Shown here: one piece after another, positions 23,027-31,811 of the stretch
Position numbering within the stretch: the first letter of the stretch is position 1
Layout of the letters: each line of letters begins with the position of its first letter
Assembly (NCBI GenBank): GCA_020161245.1
Contig: JAIUOK010000046.1
Span: 1 to 34,577 of the forward strand
DNA from: Actinomycetota bacterium
Lineage (GTDB): Bacteria; Actinomycetota; Actinomycetes; S36-B12; CAIYMF01
DNA: 34,577 nucleotides
Direction of reading: 5' to 3'
Made by a program: the position numbers and the translations under genes
Notes under the pieces: generated by a model
What the model was told of the DNA's origin: nothing
Databases searched by the model: none
Seen by the model: the letters and a program-made list of their open reading frames with translations, nothing else

Positions 23027-23044
23027 AGAATGGAACTCCATTCT
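23027..23044. promoter_or_regulatory. TetR operator candidate 1
   Basis: Perfect inverted repeat AGAATGGA-AC-TCCATTCT between the hemerythrin-like gene and the TetR gene. It shares the TGGAA half-site core with the second operator. Likely binding site of the TetR protein. Confidence 0.7.
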
Positions 23045-23045
23045 G

Positions 23046-23064
23046 ATTGGAAGGCCGTTCCAAT
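23046..23064. promoter_or_regulatory. TetR operator candidate 2
   Basis: Perfect inverted repeat ATTGGAA-GGCCG-TTCCAAT that covers the ribosome-binding GGAAGG and runs into the TetR start codon. Binding here would block the regulator's own expression. Confidence 0.72.
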
Positions 23065-23716
23065 GTCAACACCTGAGCGTCGCAGCTACGACGCCCGCCG
23101 TCGTCGCGAACGGGCAGAGGCCGAGAAGCGAGCCACCCGCACCCGCGTGGTGGAGGCCGCCCACGCGCTGTTCGTCGAGCGCGGGTACCGCGCGACGACG
23201 ATCACCGACATCGCACGCGCGGCCGGGGTGGCGGTGCAGTCGGTCTACAACGTCGCTGCCAGCAAGTCCGAGCTGCTGCACCTCGCGGTCGACCTCGCCG
23301 TGGCCGGCGACGACGACCCCGTGCGCATGACCGAGCGCGCCGACATCGAGCGGATCGCAGCGACCGCGGACCCGGAGCAGCAGCTCGCCCAGATCGCCGC
23401 CCTGATCACGACCATCCAGACGCGATCGGCAACGATCCAGTCGGCCTACCGGGAGGCTGCGGCGGTCGACGCGTCCGTGGCCGACCGCCTCGCTGCGGAC
23501 CAGCGCCGCCGGCACGAGACGTTCTCGGCGGTGGTCGCGATGCTCCCGGCGGAGCGGCTGCGCGTGCCGCTCGCGGATGCCGTCGACACGGTGTGGGCCG
23601 TCGGGAGCCACGAGGTGTTCATGCTCACCCACACCTCGCTCGAGTGGGACGAGGACCGCTTCCGCGCCTGGCTGGCGCGCACGCTCATCGACGCCCTGCT
23701 CGTCCCGACACCCTGA
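23063..23716 (+). CDS. TetR-family transcriptional regulator
   Basis: 217 residues from the ATG at 23063; the open frame upstream crosses the operators and the divergent gene. The N-terminal helix-turn-helix domain is clear (RVVEAAHALFVERGY, TTITDIARAAGVAVQSVYN, SKSELLHLAVD), and the C-terminal ligand domain is about 150 residues without recognised motif. TetR proteins repress until a ligand binds. Two inverted repeats lie directly at and before the start codon, so it is very probably autoregulated, and may also control the divergent hemerythrin-like gene. Confidence 0.92.
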   Translation: MSTPERRSYDARRRRERAEAEKRATRTRVVEAAHALFVERGYRATTITDIARAAGVAVQSVYNVAASKSELLHLAVDLAVAGDDDPVRMTERADIERIAATADPEQQLAQIAALITTIQTRSATIQSAYREAAAVDASVADRLAADQRRRHETFSAVVAMLPAERLRVPLADAVDTVWAVGSHEVFMLTHTSLEWDEDRFRAWLARTLIDALLVPTP

Positions 23717-23908
23717 GGGCGAGCCTGCCGCCGTCGACGCAGCGCCGGCCTCGTGCGCAGGCCCCGCTCTCGGATCGGCCGGAAGTACTACGGCCGCACC
23801 CTCCTGCGGCAGGGGAGGGCTCGGGCCTGCGCGCCGATGACCCGGGCCGTTGCTCCGCACGACGCTGCTTCCAGGGCGCAGATGGCGCCCGGAAGGGAGG
23901 GCGTCGTC

Positions 23909-24592
23909 GTGGCGTCGAAGCACCACTGGTTCGTGCCGGCCGGACTCATCGCCCTGAGCCTCGTCCCCGTGGCGGCAGGGTCGGCACGGCTCGCGCAGCT
24001 CGCGGGCGGCGCCGTCGCCACGGCGGACAACGCGAGGTTCGTGACGTCCCCGCTGCCGGTCGTCCTGCACATCGTGAGCGCCACCGTCTTCTGCCTGCTG
24101 GGCGCGCTCCAGTTCGCCCCCACCCTGCGGCGGCGCGCGTGGCACCGGCGCGCCGGCCGCGTCGTCGTCCCGGCCGGGATCGTCGCGGCAGCATCGGGGC
24201 TCTGGATGGCCGTGCGCTACGACCTGCCCGCGAGCGACAACGAGGTGCTCATGGCGATGCGCCTCGTCGTCGGCACCGGGATGCTCGCCGCCCTCGTGCT
24301 CACCGTCGCGGCCGTGCGGCGTCGCGACTTCGTGCGGCACCGCAACTGGATGATGCGCGGCTACGCCATCGGGATCGGCGCGGGGACCCAGGTGCTCACC
24401 ACCCTCCCCTGGGTGCTCGCGTTCGGGCAGCCGTCGCCGATGGTGCGGGCCGGGCTCATGGGCGCGGGCTGGGCCATCAACCTCGCCGTGGCGGAGTGGT
24501 TCATCCGGCGCCGCCCGGCAGCGGTGCCCGGGCAGCGTCCCGGGGCGACCGCGGGCACGCCGGGCGCCGCGATCCCTACGCTGACCCCGTGA
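23909..24592 (+). CDS. DUF2306-type membrane protein
   Basis: 227 residues from the GTG at 23909, chosen because GGAAGGGAGGG ends eight bases before it; upstream ATGs at 23837 and 23882 are alternatives. About six to seven membrane segments, with HIVSATVFCLLGALQF, AWHRRAGRVVVPAG, MAMRLVVGTG and VRHRNWMMRGYAIG, the last two being typical His/Arg loops of DUF2306 proteins. Function of the family is unknown. It overlaps the kinase start as GTGA, so the sensor system is translated with it, suggesting a shared signal or regulation. Confidence 0.85.
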   Translation: MASKHHWFVPAGLIALSLVPVAAGSARLAQLAGGAVATADNARFVTSPLPVVLHIVSATVFCLLGALQFAPTLRRRAWHRRAGRVVVPAGIVAAASGLWMAVRYDLPASDNEVLMAMRLVVGTGMLAALVLTVAAVRRRDFVRHRNWMMRGYAIGIGAGTQVLTTLPWVLAFGQPSPMVRAGLMGAGWAINLAVAEWFIRRRPAAVPGQRPGATAGTPGAAIPTLTP

Positions 24593-25737
24593 CCGGCCGG
24601 CTGCGCGCGCTCTGGACGACGCCGGCGGCCGACGGCGCGATTGGCCCCGGGCCCCGCGACTGGCTGCTCGTCGCGGCCCTGCTCGTCGCTACCGCGCTCG
24701 AAGGCTCGCTGCGCTCCGACGTGACGTGGCGGCCGGTGGCCGTGGCGCTCGCCGTGGTGATCGTCGCCTGCCTCCCCTGGCGCCGGGTGCGGCCCACAGC
24801 CTGCGTCGCCGTCGCGTTCGGCGGGATCGTGCTCGTGCAGGCGGCCAGTCTGGTGCTCGGGACGGCGACGTCGGTGGGGCTGATCTCGTCCGCCTGCGTC
24901 CTGCTGGTCGCCTACGCCGCCGTGCGCTGGGGCTCGGGCCGCGCGGTCGCGCTGCTGCTCGCGCTGCTCGTCCCGCTCGTGCTCCTGGGCCGCGGCCGCG
25001 ACTGGAGATCGCCCGCCGACATCGTCGCCGAGCTGGTGGTGCTGTCGCTGCCCATCGCCGTCGCCCTCGCCGTCCGTGCGCAGGCGACCTCGCGCTCGCG
25101 CGAGCTCGAGCGCGTGCGCGCGTCCGAGCGCGTGCAGCTCGCACGCGACCTCCACGACACGGTCGCGCATCACGTGTCGGCGATGGTCGTGCGCGCCCAG
25201 GCCGGCCGGGTGGTGGCCGCCACCGACCCCGCGGCTGCTGTGGACGCCCTGCGCCTGATCGAGGAGGAGGGGTCGCGGACCCTGCGCGAGATGCGCGCGA
25301 TCGTCGGCGCTCTGCGCGACGGCATCGGCGACGGGCCCGAGGTCGCACCGACGGCATCGCTCCGCGACGTCGAGGGCCTCTCGCGCCCGGCCGGCGGGGG
25401 CCCGGCGGTCACGGTGACCATCGATGCCGACGCCGACGACGTGAACCCCGCAGTCGCTGCCGCCCTCTACCGCATCGCCCAGGAGTCGGTCACCAACGCC
25501 CTGCGCCACGCCGAGGGGGCGGCACGCATCGACGTGCGGGTGACGGAGGACGGCGCGCGGATCCGCCTGCGGGTGACGGACGACGGCGCGCCGCCGCCGT
25601 CGACCGGCGCCGGGTTCGGCATCGTGGGGATGCGCGAGCGCGCCGCGTTGCTGGGCGGATCGGTCGAGGCCGGCCCGGCCTCCGGCGGCGGCTGGGTCGT
25701 GGATGCGGTGCTGCCGACGACAGGTGAGGGACGATGA
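24589..25737 (+). CDS. NarL-type sensor histidine kinase
   Basis: 382 residues, GTG start overlapping the previous stop. Four to five membrane segments fill residues 20-160. The HisKA_3 dimerisation domain follows, with His189 in RDLHDTVAHH as phosphorylation site, then a HATPase domain with N-box ALYRIAQESVTNALRHAEG and a G-rich GAGFGIVGMRERAALLGG. The long frame upstream to 23593 is shadow. It pairs with the response regulator that starts inside its stop codon. No periplasmic sensor domain is seen, so it senses within or at the membrane. Confidence 0.92.
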   Translation: MTGRLRALWTTPAADGAIGPGPRDWLLVAALLVATALEGSLRSDVTWRPVAVALAVVIVACLPWRRVRPTACVAVAFGGIVLVQAASLVLGTATSVGLISSACVLLVAYAAVRWGSGRAVALLLALLVPLVLLGRGRDWRSPADIVAELVVLSLPIAVALAVRAQATSRSRELERVRASERVQLARDLHDTVAHHVSAMVVRAQAGRVVAATDPAAAVDALRLIEEEGSRTLREMRAIVGALRDGIGDGPEVAPTASLRDVEGLSRPAGGGPAVTVTIDADADDVNPAVAAALYRIAQESVTNALRHAEGAARIDVRVTEDGARIRLRVTDDGAPPPSTGAGFGIVGMRERAALLGGSVEAGPASGGGWVVDAVLPTTGEGR

Positions 25738-26384
25738 TGATCCGGGTGCTCGTGGCCGACGACCAGGAGATGGTCCGCACCGGGCTCCGGATGATCCTCG
25801 ACGCTCAGCCCGGGATCGAGGTGGTCGCCGAGGCGGCCGACGGCGCCGAAGCGGTGCGCCTCGCCCGAGAGCTGCGGCCCGACGTCTGCCTGCTCGACAT
25901 CCGGATGCCGCGCCTCGACGGCATCGCGGCGACGCGCGAGCTCGCCGGCCCCGACGTCGCCGACCCTCTCGCCGTCGTCGTCATCACGACGTTCGACCTC
26001 GACGAGTACGTCCACGGGGCGCTCAAGGCCGGGGCGCGCGGATTCCTGCTCAAGGACGCGGGGCCCGACCTGCTGGCGCAGGCGGTGCAGGCCGCCGCGG
26101 ACGGCGAGGCCCTCATCGCCCCGAGCGTCACGGTGCGCCTGCTGGCCGCCTTCGCATCGACGCCGGCGGCGTCGCCGAGGCAGCCGGTCGACCCGCTGAC
26201 CCCGCGCGAGGAGGAGGTGCTGCTCGCCGTCGCGCGCGGACGCACCAACTCCGAGATCGCCGACGAGCTTCACATCAGCCTGAGCACGGTGAAGTCGCAC
26301 CTGGCCAGCCTCATGGCCAAGCTCGGCGTGCGGAACCGCGTCGAGATCGCCCTCTGGGCCTACGAGACCGGACGGCTGCGCTGA
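25734..26384 (+). CDS. NarL/FixJ-family response regulator
   Basis: 216 residues. The receiver domain has acidic DD at 9-10, phospho-acceptor Asp55 in VCLLDIRMP and Lys in LLKDAGP; the C-terminal LuxR helix-turn-helix reads LTPREEEVLLAVARGRTNSEIA and STVKSHLASLMAKLG (in part). It overlaps the kinase gene by 4 bp (ATGA); a second ATG at 25737 is possible. Targets are unknown, with the co-transcribed DUF2306 gene a candidate. It converges on the arylsulfotransferase-like gene with 10 bp between stops. Confidence 0.93.
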   Translation: MMIRVLVADDQEMVRTGLRMILDAQPGIEVVAEAADGAEAVRLARELRPDVCLLDIRMPRLDGIAATRELAGPDVADPLAVVVITTFDLDEYVHGALKAGARGFLLKDAGPDLLAQAVQAAADGEALIAPSVTVRLLAAFASTPAASPRQPVDPLTPREEEVLLAVARGRTNSEIADELHISLSTVKSHLASLMAKLGVRNRVEIALWAYETGRLR

Positions 26385-26394
26385 ACCGACGGCG

Positions 26395-28581
26395 TCAGGG
26401 ACGGGCCAGCGCGCGCACCACGAACCGGTCGACGAGGGCGGGCCTCGCCAGCGACGTCGTCGTGAGCGTGAGCCCTCGCTCCGAGCCGTTGGCAGAGGCG
26501 GACGTGCGTGTGACGGTCATCGCGACGGTGATCGTGGCGCCGGGCTTGAGCCCCGTGACCCGGAACGTCCCGCCCGTCACCGCCCTGGTGACGTCGCGGC
26601 CGCCGTACCGGTAGCTGATCCGCCACCACGCTGTGCTCGCCTCGCCCCGCAGGGCGACACCGTCGGTGCGGGACCCGCGGTTGGTGACGTGCACGAGGAC
26701 GGTGCGGCTGCCTGGCGTGCGGCGCACGGTCAAGGGCAGGCTCTGGGGCGTGGGCGCGTAGTAGCCGACACCGCGCCACGAGGACGTGCTGCTGCGGGCC
26801 GCGAGGTCCGGACGGTAGGCGCCGACGACGCGGTAGGTCGCGGTACGCGTCGTGGTGTTCCCCGCGCCGTCCTTGGCGGTCACGACGACCGAGTGGGTGC
26901 CGACGTTGCGCGTGTCGAGCAGCGTGCCCTCGGGCACGGTGCCCGAGCACTTCTGCAGGCTCGACCCGCCCCGATCGGTGCAGGAGAAGTGCGCATAGGC
27001 GACGTCGTCCTGCCGGTAGCTCGCGCCGTCGATCGAGGCGCCCAGCGCCACCACCGGGCGCACGGCGTCGGGGACGTCGGTCAGCTGGGCGCGGTAGGTG
27101 AAGTAGGCGGGAGTGCCGGTGTCCTTGAGGTCCCACAGCAGGGCGCCGGTCGGCGACACCTCGCTGGCCATCGCTTCGACCGAGGAGGCCCAGCCGATCA
27201 CAGTGTTGCCGTTGGCGAGCCGCTGCGCCGAGCCGGCGAACAGCGCGTAGCGCGAGGGGACGCTGTAGTTCCACACCATCGTGGCCACGCCGGACACGGC
27301 GTCGTACGACCACTCCGTGACGCGCGACGGCGTCCGGGCGACCACGGGGCCGGTCGGGTCGGCCGGGTCGATGCACAGCTTCCCGCCGGCCCCGGCCCCG
27401 TTGTCGAACACCAGGATGTGGCCGTTCGCCAGCTGCTGCGCGGTGTGCTGTGCGCACGGGCCGCCGTCGGCGTGGCCGTCGAGATCGGTGAACGCGAAGT
27501 CGCTGAGCCGACCGCCGAACCGCCAGACGACGTCGCCTGCCGCGTGTCCGTCGTGCGCGACCCGCGCGATCTTGAGGACCGAGCTGAGGTGCCGGAAGGA
27601 GACGAGGAGGTCGCCGTCGTCCATCACCTGGAACGAGTTGATGTGCGCGTAGTCCTTCTCCATCTGCGTGCCGGTGGCGACACCCTCGGCCGCCGGGTCC
27701 ACGTGATCCTTCGAGTCCCACTCGAACAGGACGGTGGTGCCGTCCGCGGCGATGTGCTGGATCACCGCGTCGGTGTTGCCGGTGGCGTCGTCCGGCTCGT
27801 AGGCCATGAGGTACCGGCTGCCGTCCGGGCGCACGATGACGTCGTGCCCGTCGGTGTTCTCCAGGCCCACGGTGCGGTGGCGGCCGATCACGCGGAAGGA
27901 GGAATCGAGGTCGAGCTGGTCGTAGCCCGTACGCCCGGCCGTCGCCGTGGGACGGAAGACCGAGTACCTGCCCGGGGCGACCGACTTGAGGTCCATGCTG
28001 GCCGTCTGCGCGGTGACCATCACCGGGACGCCGTTGCGGTCGACCGCGGTCTCGAAGAACGGGGACGGCGTCACCCACTTGCCCAGGGTGAGCATGACGT
28101 GGCCGTCCCCCAGCGGCTCCGGCCCCGCAGCGATGTCGGCCGCGGAGAGGGCCGGGAAGCCTGCCGGCAGGTAGATCAGCGAGTGCACCTCGGGCGCCGC
28201 CGACGCCGAGTCGACGAAGATCACCGAGATTTCGTCGCCCTCCTCGAGCCCGGTGATGGTGCGGCTCGGACCGGTGAGGCGCACACCGTCGACGAAGACC
28301 CTGCCACCGGGCCGGCTGTTCGCTGCCGCGACGGTCACGGTGCCGGTCGTGGCCTCGGTCGTCGTGATCGCGAACCGCTCCACGTCAGGATCGAGCGGCG
28401 CGGTGCTGGGGTAGACGCCCACGCCGTCGCCGCTCACCGCGAGGGTGTGCTCGGACGCCAGCGCGGTCGGCGCGACGGCAGCCGCCGCACCCCCCGAGGC
28501 CACGGCGCCCCCGGCCAGCAGGCCTGCCACCAGGGCTACGACGGCGGAGATCGACGTGGTGCGGCGCAGGGTGACGGTCAC
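26395..28581 (-). CDS. Secreted arylsulfotransferase-like protein
   Basis: 728 residues from the GTG at 28581; the frame is open to 29148 but overlaps ribA. A signal peptide covers about residues 1-40 (VVALVAGLLAGGAVASGGAAA). A short beta domain follows, then a beta-propeller with repeated His-containing motifs GHDVIVRPDGSRYLMAYEP, YAHINSFQVMDDGDLLVSFR and QHTAQQLANGHILVFDNG, as in aryl-sulfate sulfotransferase family proteins, which move sulfate between phenols without PAPS. From about residue 560 two Ig-like or fibronectin-like domains follow. TACGCT seven bases before the GTG suggests a leaderless transcript. Enzyme activity is not certain. Confidence 0.82.
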   Translation of the reverse strand: MTVTLRRTTSISAVVALVAGLLAGGAVASGGAAAAVAPTALASEHTLAVSGDGVGVYPSTAPLDPDVERFAITTTEATTGTVTVAAANSRPGGRVFVDGVRLTGPSRTITGLEEGDEISVIFVDSASAAPEVHSLIYLPAGFPALSAADIAAGPEPLGDGHVMLTLGKWVTPSPFFETAVDRNGVPVMVTAQTASMDLKSVAPGRYSVFRPTATAGRTGYDQLDLDSSFRVIGRHRTVGLENTDGHDVIVRPDGSRYLMAYEPDDATGNTDAVIQHIAADGTTVLFEWDSKDHVDPAAEGVATGTQMEKDYAHINSFQVMDDGDLLVSFRHLSSVLKIARVAHDGHAAGDVVWRFGGRLSDFAFTDLDGHADGGPCAQHTAQQLANGHILVFDNGAGAGGKLCIDPADPTGPVVARTPSRVTEWSYDAVSGVATMVWNYSVPSRYALFAGSAQRLANGNTVIGWASSVEAMASEVSPTGALLWDLKDTGTPAYFTYRAQLTDVPDAVRPVVALGASIDGASYRQDDVAYAHFSCTDRGGSSLQKCSGTVPEGTLLDTRNVGTHSVVVTAKDGAGNTTTRTATYRVVGAYRPDLAARSSTSSWRGVGYYAPTPQSLPLTVRRTPGSRTVLVHVTNRGSRTDGVALRGEASTAWWRISYRYGGRDVTRAVTGGTFRVTGLKPGATITVAMTVTRTSASANGSERGLTLTTTSLARPALVDRFVVRALARP

Positions 28582-28688
28582 GCTGCGGAGCGTACGTGGC
28601 CGCCCGAGGCGGCTCGGCAACCTGCGGGCGCGCGTCACACGATCGTGATCGCCCGCGAGCGGCGAGGCGGACACCGGCAGGTGCGGGC

Positions 28689-29303
28689 TCACCTCCTGGC
28701 TGCCCCAGGATCGTCGAGGACGAGGGTGTGTCCCATGCGCTCGGCCTTGGTGCGCAGGTAGACGACGTTCGACGGTGTCACGGCAGTGACGAGAGGCAGC
28801 TGCTCGACGACGTCGATCCCGCCGGCCAGCAGCGCGTCGACCTTCGACGGGTTGTTGGTCAACAGCCGCACCGCGTCGACGCCGAGGTCGCGCAGGATGG
28901 CGACGGCAGCCGAGTAGTCGCGGGCATCGGGCGGAAGGCCCAGCATGAGGTTGGCGTCGACGGTGTCGGCGCCCTGGTCCTGCAGGGCGTAGGCGCGCAG
29001 CTTGTCGACCAGCCCGATGCCGCGGCCCTCGTGGCCGCGCAGGTAGACGACGGCTCCTGAGCCCTCGGCCACGACGGCGTGCAGGGCAGCGCGCAGCTGC
29101 GGCCCGCAGTCGCAGCGCGCCGACGCAAAGGCGTCGCCGGTGAGGCACTCGGAGTGGATGCGCACCAGTGCGCTCGCAGCACCGCGCAGGTCGCCGCGTA
29201 CGAGCGCGACGTGCTCCTGGTCGGTGGCCGGGTCCCGGTAGCCGAGCGCGCGGAACCGCCCCGCCTCCGTGGGAAGCGACGCCTCGACGATGCGGACGAT
29301 CAT
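28689..29303 (-). CDS. ribA: GTP cyclohydrolase II
   Basis: 204 residues from the ATG at 29303, four bases after the fbiC stop; the longer upstream frame lies inside fbiC. Zinc ligands Cys53, Cys64 and Cys66 (ECLTGDAFASARCDC), the RGHEGRGIGL substrate loop and LLTNNPSKV are all present, and the length is that of stand-alone RibA. It converts GTP to the diaminopyrimidine that begins riboflavin synthesis, giving formate and pyrophosphate. The same path makes the ribitylaminouracil used by FbiC, so placing ribA directly after fbiC supplies the F420 chromophore. Confidence 0.95.
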   Translation of the reverse strand: MIVRIVEASLPTEAGRFRALGYRDPATDQEHVALVRGDLRGAASALVRIHSECLTGDAFASARCDCGPQLRAALHAVVAEGSGAVVYLRGHEGRGIGLVDKLRAYALQDQGADTVDANLMLGLPPDARDYSAAVAILRDLGVDAVRLLTNNPSKVDALLAGGIDVVEQLPLVTAVTPSNVVYLRTKAERMGHTLVLDDPGAARR

Positions 29304-29307
29304 CGCG

Positions 29308-31671
29308 CTACCCCGCCATCGCCTCGAATGATCGCGGTACCTCGCCGTAGAGAGTGGTGCGCTGGCGCAGCGGTCGGCCGATATCGGCCGTGATAGCCGC
29401 GAGCTCGGCCGGCGTGAGCCCCTGGCCGTGGCTGGCACCGGCGGCGCGGCTGATGTTCTCGTCCATGAGGGTGCCACCGAGGTCGTCGACGCCGGACTGC
29501 AGCAGCTGCTGGGCGCCCACCGTCCCCAGCTTCACCCACGAGGCCTGGACGTGGTCGATGTCGCCGGCGTAGGCGATGCGGGCGACGGCGTGGACGAGCA
29601 CCGTCTCCCGCCACGTCGGGCCGCGCCGGGCCCCGCGCTTGAGGTAGATCGGTGCAGCCATGTGCACGAAGGGGAGCCCGACGAACTCGGTGAAGCCTCC
29701 GGTCTCGCGCTGCAGCTCGCGGGTCCGCAGCAGATGGCGCACCCAGTGCTCGGGCCGCTCGACCGAGCCGAACATCATCGTCACGTTGCTGCGCAGCCCC
29801 ACCTCGTGCGCCGTCCGATGCACCTCGAGCCACTCGTCCGTGGTGATCTTGTCGGGGCACAGCACCGCACGGACCTCGTCGTCGAGGATCTCCGCGGCCG
29901 TGCCGGGCAGAGAGCGCAGACCGGCGTCCTTGAGCCGCACCAGGTAGTCGGCGAGCGGCTCGCCGAGCCTGCGCGAGCCCTCGAGCACCTCGAGCGCGGT
30001 GAAGCCGTGGATGTGCATGTCCGGCACCCGCTCGTGCACGGCGCGGGTGACGTCGACGTAGAACTCGCCGTCGAAGCTCGGGTGGATGCCGCCCTGCAGG
30101 CACACCTCGGTAGCGCCGAGAGCGGCCGCCTCCTCCGTGCGGCCGGCGATCTCGTCGAGCGAGAGCAGGTAGGGCTTGCCGCGCAGGTTCAGCGAGAGCG
30201 GGCCCTTGGAGAAGCCGCAGAACGTGCACTTGAACGTGCAGACGTTGGTGTAGTTGATGTTGCGGTTGACCACGAAGGTCACCTGGTCGCCGACCACCTC
30301 ACGGCGGATCTCGTCGGCCAGCGCGGCGACCTCTGCCACCTCGCCGCCGCGGGCGGCGAACAGCGCCTCGAGCTCCTCGGCACCGGCGTCCTGGCCGCGC
30401 CGGATCCCGTCGACCACCTCGCGCACCCGTCCGCGCACCGGGCCGGACGACGGCCGCACCGGCACGGGCGCCACGTCGGCGCCGGAGAACCACGCCGTCG
30501 ACCGCCGTCCGATCTGCACGACCTCGGCACCCGTGCCGACGTTGACCGCCTCGCGGTGCCGCTCGGGCCACAGCGCACCAGGATCGTCGCGGCCGAGCAG
30601 GTCGGCATCGGCGCGGTCGAGTACCGGGAAGCGCAGTGCGGGGTCGAGCCAGCGCTCGGGGTCCGCCGCAAGGTGCGGGTGGATCGTGAGGCGGGGCGCC
30701 AGCTGCATCCCCTCCGCCTCTGTCGCGGTGCGGAGCGCGTCGAGGGAGGGCCACGGGCGCTCGGGGTTGACGTGGTCGGCGGTGATCGGCGAGACACCGC
30801 CCCAGTCGTCGATGCCTGCGGACAGCAGGCCCGCGAGTTCCTCGGGCGCCGACAGGTTCGGCGGGGCCTGCACGTGGACGTCGTCCGGCAGCAGGAGGCG
30901 GGCGAGCGCGATCGCGCGGACGTGGTCCTCGTGCGAGCAGGGATCGACGTCGCGCATCGCCGTACGGGGCTTGGGCAGGAAGTTCTGGACGATCACCTCC
31001 TGCACGTGGCCGTGCCGCAGGTGCGACGCGGCGATGGCCTGCAGTGCCGCGACGCGGTCGGCCTCGGTCTCGCCGATACCGACGAGGATGCCGGTGGTGA
31101 ACGGGATGCCGAGGGCGCCGGCCGCCTCCAGCGTCGCCAGACGCCGAGACGGCTCCTTGTCGGGCGCTCCGCGATGGGCTGCGAGGTCGGGGCGCAGGCT
31201 CTCCAGCATCATTCCCTGCGACGCGCACGAGCGGCGCAGTAGAGCGAGCTCGTCAGGGCCGTGCGCTCCTGCGTTGGCGTGCGGCAGCAGGCCGGTCTCG
31301 GAGAGCACGAGGGCGGCCATCTGGGCCAGGTAGTCGACGGTCGACCGGTATCCGCGCCCGGCCAGCCACTCGGCCGCCGCCGCGTAGCGGTGCTCGGGCG
31401 CCTCCCCTAGCGTGAACAGCGCCTCGTGGCAGCCGGCGGCCGCCCCTTGCTCCGCGATCGCCAGGACGGCGTCCGGCTCGAGGAACGGCGACGCCGCCGT
31501 CCGCGGCGACTCCGCGAACGTGCAGTAGCCGCAGCGGTCGCGGCACATCGTGGTGAGCGGGATGAACACCTTCGGTGAGTAGGTGACCCGCGTGCCGAAC
31601 AGGGAGTCGCGACGCAGCGACGCCGAGGAGACGAGCTCCTCCGTCGCGAGCTCGGTCGGCGACGACGCCAT
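29308..31671 (-). CDS. fbiC: FO synthase (7,8-didemethyl-8-hydroxy-5-deazariboflavin synthase)
   Basis: 787 residues from the ATG at 31671, with AGGAGG seven bases upstream. It is the fused two-domain form: a CofG-like half with radical-SAM cysteines 43-47-50 (MCRDRCGYCTF) and a CofH-like half with cysteines 478-482-485 (NVCTFKCTFCGF). It joins tyrosine with 5-amino-6-ribitylaminouracil to make FO, the chromophore of F420. Both [4Fe-4S] sites are intact. ribA follows 4 bp later, and cofC lies 2.2 kb away beyond a divergent two-component system. Confidence 0.97.
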   Translation of the reverse strand: MASSPTELATEELVSSASLRRDSLFGTRVTYSPKVFIPLTTMCRDRCGYCTFAESPRTAASPFLEPDAVLAIAEQGAAAGCHEALFTLGEAPEHRYAAAAEWLAGRGYRSTVDYLAQMAALVLSETGLLPHANAGAHGPDELALLRRSCASQGMMLESLRPDLAAHRGAPDKEPSRRLATLEAAGALGIPFTTGILVGIGETEADRVAALQAIAASHLRHGHVQEVIVQNFLPKPRTAMRDVDPCSHEDHVRAIALARLLLPDDVHVQAPPNLSAPEELAGLLSAGIDDWGGVSPITADHVNPERPWPSLDALRTATEAEGMQLAPRLTIHPHLAADPERWLDPALRFPVLDRADADLLGRDDPGALWPERHREAVNVGTGAEVVQIGRRSTAWFSGADVAPVPVRPSSGPVRGRVREVVDGIRRGQDAGAEELEALFAARGGEVAEVAALADEIRREVVGDQVTFVVNRNINYTNVCTFKCTFCGFSKGPLSLNLRGKPYLLSLDEIAGRTEEAAALGATEVCLQGGIHPSFDGEFYVDVTRAVHERVPDMHIHGFTALEVLEGSRRLGEPLADYLVRLKDAGLRSLPGTAAEILDDEVRAVLCPDKITTDEWLEVHRTAHEVGLRSNVTMMFGSVERPEHWVRHLLRTRELQRETGGFTEFVGLPFVHMAAPIYLKRGARRGPTWRETVLVHAVARIAYAGDIDHVQASWVKLGTVGAQQLLQSGVDDLGGTLMDENISRAAGASHGQGLTPAELAAITADIGRPLRQRTTLYGEVPRSFEAMAG

Positions 31672-31743
31672 GCAGTCCTCCTGGGGCGAGGGATGCGCCC
31701 GAGTCTGCAGCGAGCCCCGCGGCGGGAGAACCCTCTGATCCCT

Positions 31744-31764
31744 CAACGTCGCCACAACGTCGCC
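31744..31764. promoter_or_regulatory. CAACGTCGCC direct repeat between fbiC and the response regulator
   Basis: CAACGTCGCC at 31744-31753 and 31755-31764, 11 bp apart, in the 140-bp divergent spacer. Tandem sites one turn apart are the usual target of OmpR-type regulators, and such a gene starts at 31812. Role inferred. Confidence 0.45.
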
Positions 31765-31811
31765 GCGGAGGGCCCTCGCGACCCCCGTCCGCCTGTGGTA
31801 CCCATCGTCAC

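Noticed and set aside
23593..24588. N-terminal extension of the NarL-type kinase
   Set aside because: The frame crosses the DUF2306 gene in another phase with shadow composition; the GTGA overlap at 24589 gives the natural start.
28582..29148. N-terminal extension of the arylsulfotransferase-like protein
   Set aside because: It overlaps ribA and would put the clear signal peptide in the middle of the protein.
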